Source: Marispirochaeta aestuarii (GTDB lineage: Bacteria > Spirochaetota > Spirochaetia > JC444 > Marispirochaetaceae). From it: a stretch of DNA of 64,000 nt. The DNA is taken from contig NZ_MWQY01000004.1 of assembly GCF_002087085.1 (NCBI RefSeq), forward strand, positions 155,512-219,511, written 5' to 3'. The notes under the pieces are model-generated. The model had not been told where the DNA came from and searched no databases. It saw nothing but the letters and a program-made list of their open reading frames with translations. The position numbers and the translations under genes are program-made. Positions 61,534-64,000 of this stretch are shown piece after piece (the stretch's first letter is position 1; every line of letters begins with the position of its first letter).

Positions 61534-63306
61534 TTATTCCGCTGCCGCGTTGGCTCCGGCGATTTTACCGAATACATGGATATCCGGAAGGGCATTACCT
61601 CCGAGACGGTTAGATCCGTGGATTCCACCGGTGGTTTCACCCGCAGCGTAGAGCCCGGGAATAACATTGCCTTCGGTGTCGATAACCTGGGCCTCCGTAT
61701 TTATCTTTATTCCGCCCATGGTGTGGTGAACGGTCGGCATTCTTGCGCCGGCAAAATATGGAGGTGTATCGATCTTCTCATCGAAGAGGGTTCTTCCAAA
61801 TTTGTCAGGACCGCCCTTCTCCACGGCTGCATTGAACCCGGCGACCGCGGCTTTCAGGTTTTCAGGATCAACGTCAATCTGTTCAGCAAGTTCCTCCAGG
61901 GTATCCGCCATATAGGCCCTGCCCTGTTCAACCAGCTCTCCGATTGTTTCGTTGAAGTTGTTCTTGGTATCCATAGTGGGATAGTTATGAGAATCCAGAA
62001 CAATCCACATAAAGTCGTCTTCCTGCTCAAAAAGCGCCTTGGTCATGACATCCCGCCGGGCACCTTCGTCAACAAAGCGTTTTCCCTCCTTGTTGACAAA
62101 AATCCTGTTCTCAACACCCTGTTCAATGTTACCCGCAAGGCTTCCCGTATCGGGGTCTCCCATGGGCAGCAGCTGGATGTGTTCGAGCCCGATCAGATCG
62201 GCACCCACCTGTTCAGCCAGGGCCAGGCCGTCTCCGGTTGCACCGGGATGGTTGGTGGATTTGATATTCTTCAGAGAAGGCCAGATCTTGTTGTATTTTT
62301 CCCGCATCTCTACATCGTTGCCAAAACCACCGGTGGCGATGATAACCGCCTTGTTTCCCTGGGCCAGGATGGTGGAATCGGGACCTGTAGCCTTTACAGC
62401 TGTTACCCGACCGGTATCCTTATCTTTGTAGATGTTGGTGGCCCGGGTATCGGTGAGAAGCAGAATACTGTCTTCATTCTTCTCAATGTAATTCATCAAA
62501 GTCTCAATGTATCCGGTACCCAGGGGTTTAACCGGCTTGTGGGCCCGGGGCCAGAGTCCGCCGAGAACGGTAAAAATCCCGTCTTTGAACTCCATTCCCA
62601 TGCTTTCCATCCAGTGGAGGGTGGGAAGGGCGTTCTCTACGAGGGTCCGGATCAGTACAGGTTCGCCAAGCTTGTCTCCCCCTTCGTAGGTCTGGGTAAA
62701 ATGCTTTTCGATGGAATCTTCTATTCCCAGGGGCTCCTGTCGTTCAGGGTCGACTGCGTTGTAAGCCGCACCGGAGATAATGGTGTTACCGCCGACCTGG
62801 GGCATCTTTTCAAGAATGATAACCGTGGCACCATTCTGGTGGGCGGAGACTGCCGCGGCAAGCCCGGCGCCGCCTGCACCGATGACAACCACGTCCGCCT
62901 CAAGATTCTCCGTTGCGGCTGTAACCACGTCCGCTTCGGCTTTCCCTTCGGACAGGGCTGCAATGTCCGCTCCCGCAGCTGCCAGCGCCTCGGTAACCGC
63001 TGCGATTATCGCCTTGCTGGAGTAGGTAGCACCGGCTACGGTGTCTACCGCCAGGGTCTGACCGTCAATAATGGCTTTGGGGATTCTCTCAAAAGCCGCA
63101 TCAGAGAGACCGGGGGTCTCCTCGTTCTGGAGGATCTTGATCTCCTTGATCTCCTTCTCATCCACGCTTACTTCGACAATAACGTCCTTGCCGTGAATGC
63201 CGGGGGCGGCTCCTTCGTAGGAACCCGGGGTGTACAGTTTTTTACCGCAGCTTGCAGCAGAAAAAACCAGAAGAAGCGTCAGTAAAATTTGCACTACTCG
63301 TTTCAT
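61534..63306 (-). CDS. FMN-binding, fumarate-reductase-like flavoprotein (exported lipoprotein)
   Basis: The 590-residue protein has a signal with a relaxed lipobox (LVFSAASC, C20), then an FMN-binding domain. VDTVAGATYSSKA contains T94, the likely site of covalent FMN attachment by an ApbE-type transferase. A flavocytochrome-c/fumarate-reductase domain follows: VVVIGAGGAGLAAAVSA, GVENRIFVNKEGKRFVDE and HTMGGIKINTEAQV, then GLYAAGETTGGIHGSNRLGGNAL. It would reduce an external acceptor such as fumarate or an enoate (for example urocanate) using electrons passed by flavins. AAGGAG precedes the start. No ApbE gene is in view. Confidence 0.9.
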   Translation of the reverse strand: MKRVVQILLTLLLVFSAASCGKKLYTPGSYEGAAPGIHGKDVIVEVSVDEKEIKEIKILQNEETPGLSDAAFERIPKAIIDGQTLAVDTVAGATYSSKAIIAAVTEALAAAGADIAALSEGKAEADVVTAATENLEADVVVIGAGGAGLAAAVSAHQNGATVIILEKMPQVGGNTIISGAAYNAVDPERQEPLGIEDSIEKHFTQTYEGGDKLGEPVLIRTLVENALPTLHWMESMGMEFKDGIFTVLGGLWPRAHKPVKPLGTGYIETLMNYIEKNEDSILLLTDTRATNIYKDKDTGRVTAVKATGPDSTILAQGNKAVIIATGGFGNDVEMREKYNKIWPSLKNIKSTNHPGATGDGLALAEQVGADLIGLEHIQLLPMGDPDTGSLAGNIEQGVENRIFVNKEGKRFVDEGARRDVMTKALFEQEDDFMWIVLDSHNYPTMDTKNNFNETIGELVEQGRAYMADTLEELAEQIDVDPENLKAAVAGFNAAVEKGGPDKFGRTLFDEKIDTPPYFAGARMPTVHHTMGGIKINTEAQVIDTEGNVIPGLYAAGETTGGIHGSNRLGGNALPDIHVFGKIAGANAAAE

Positions 63307-63352
63307 CTTATCTACTCCTTATGGGCCAAACCCATTCGGGATTTATTTATCT

Positions 63353-63381
63353 ATATTATTTTATCGTTAAAAATATTTCAA
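63353..63381 (-). promoter_or_regulatory. Promoter of the flavoprotein operon
   Basis: On the minus strand TTGAAA (63381-63376), 17 bases, TAATAT (63358-63353), about 47 bases before the start codon, in an AT-rich stretch. Confidence 0.6.
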
Positions 63382-63424
63382 GTAGCCGAATTTGATATCT
63401 CGCACATAGTGCAGATCATTTTTG

Positions 63425-63877
63425 TCACAATCTGAGTCTGCAGTAAAAGGTGCCGGAGAAACTGGCAGCCATATGGTCTGAACCATCCTGATAAAGAGCG
63501 GCTCCAAGATCGATCCGTCCCCGTTTCAGTTTATCCAGTCCATATTTCAGGGATTCAACCTGCCACGGTAAAGGACGCGCGCATCGTGCAGTAAAATCCC
63601 CGTCAACCGGCACAAGAAAATCTGTACACTGTCGCTCTATTACTATGGAAGCCTCAGGAAAAGTGTCCTCCAGCAGCCGCCGGACCATCAGCCAGCTGCT
63701 CAGAATAAGTATGGTGCTGATGCTGCCGCCGAAAACGGTATTATGATGATTATGGTTCAGCCTCTTTTCACCCGTGACGACGACCTCCTGGTCATTCAGT
63801 TCCCGGATAACAAAGCCTGCCTCCTTTATAAGGGGAATACTCGTCTCGACAAAATCCTGCAATTCACTGATATTCAT
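63425..63877 (-). CDS. YiiD C-terminal-type thioesterase (hot-dog fold)
   Basis: The 150-residue protein has the YiiD_C/DUF4442-like pattern: GEKRLNHNHHNTVFGGSISTILILSSWLMV with the catalytic-loop Asn/His region, then IERQCTDFLVPVDGDFTARC and SFSGTFYCRLRL. It probably hydrolyses an acyl thioester; no fused acetyltransferase is present. It stands between the flavoprotein operon and the window edge. Confidence 0.8.
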   Translation of the reverse strand: MNISELQDFVETSIPLIKEAGFVIRELNDQEVVVTGEKRLNHNHHNTVFGGSISTILILSSWLMVRRLLEDTFPEASIVIERQCTDFLVPVDGDFTARCARPLPWQVESLKYGLDKLKRGRIDLGAALYQDGSDHMAASFSGTFYCRLRL

Positions 63878-63958
63878 GTTCCACCCCGGAAACTGGGATA
63901 ATCACCCTAATGGAGGCAGGTGTCAAGGAGCGGAGGTGCTCCCCACAGGGCCAGCGCA

Positions 63959-64000
63959 TTAAACCAGTTCAAGCAGTGGGCTCGAAGGACTGGTCAGGAG
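63959..64000 (-). CDS. Possible C-terminal end of a gene running off the window
   Basis: The minus-strand frame from the window edge reads LLTSPSSPLLELV and then TAA. Thirteen residues are too few to identify anything. It is listed because the next upstream start would lie outside the window. Confidence 0.25.
   Translation of the reverse strand, partial: LLTSPSSPLLELV

Noticed and set aside
61225..63285. 686-codon open frame on the plus strand
   Set aside because: It is antisense to the fumarate-reductase-like gene, shows no domain and arises from codon bias of the real gene.
1..64000. CRISPR arrays, prophage, rRNA operons, replication origin
   Set aside because: No regularly spaced repeats with unique spacers, no phage structural genes, no rRNA sequence and no DnaA-box cluster were seen. 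The only tandem repeat is the unit after tRNA-Leu.

Overview
The window looks like part of a chromosome of a free-living, largely anaerobic spirochaete (Spirochaetaceae-like). This is an inference from gene style: TRAP and sugar ABC transporters with FadR-type and YesMN-type regulators, many sensory and c-di-GMP proteins, small lipoproteins and a selenocysteine machinery. No rRNA or other decisive phylogenetic marker is present. Most of the window is GC-rich. Two blocks carrying TRAP transporters (about 10.9-17.1 kb and 49.8-55.7 kb) are visibly more AT-rich.

Layout. 1-6.5 kb: tail of a CoA-disulfide-reductase-like flavoprotein, a NifX-type protein, then a minus-strand group with apolipoprotein N-acyltransferase, a phospholipase D/VTT fusion and an EEP phosphodiesterase. 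6.5-10.8 kb: a 22-bp inverted repeat, an AAA/DUF4143 ATPase, a VapBC pair, tRNA-Leu(CAG) followed by a tandem hairpin-rich repeat, and a diguanylate cyclase. 10.9-16.9 kb: a TRAP/aldolase/kinase/GntR catabolic operon with a readable promoter and operator. 17.4-22.4 kb: a two-component system with an exported thioredoxin/DipZ/MsrB repair chain. 22.6-28.8 kb: a YesMN-type two-component pair convergent with a sugar ABC operon that has no ATPase gene. 28.9-39.3 kb: mixed genes, including a second diguanylate cyclase, DUF302 and SHOCT proteins, an aldo/keto reductase, an NhaC antiporter, a serine hydrolase joined in frame to RidA, an EamA transporter and a second VapBC pair.

39.5-44.7 kb is a complete selenocysteine locus. 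It holds selD, itself with an in-frame UGA, and selC-selA-selB behind a tRNA promoter. Divergent from selC is a peroxiredoxin whose peroxidatic residue is encoded by UGA, with a clear stem-loop just downstream. Naive gene calling would break both selenoprotein genes.

44.7-49.8 kb is a small type III polyketide synthase cluster with two methyltransferases, an FAD hydroxylase and an NDH-2-like oxidoreductase. It probably makes a methylated phenolic or quinone lipid. An AT-rich block (enolase-superfamily dehydratase, GntR, M24 peptidase, TRAP) follows, and on its far side lies the broken 3' end of a second, diverged copy of the NDH-2-like gene. The window ends with sensory proteins, a flavin-based extracytosolic electron-transfer operon (FMN-binding fumarate-reductase-like lipoprotein, NusG-II/EetA-like, Gx/EetB-like, EcfT-like) and a thioesterase-fold protein.
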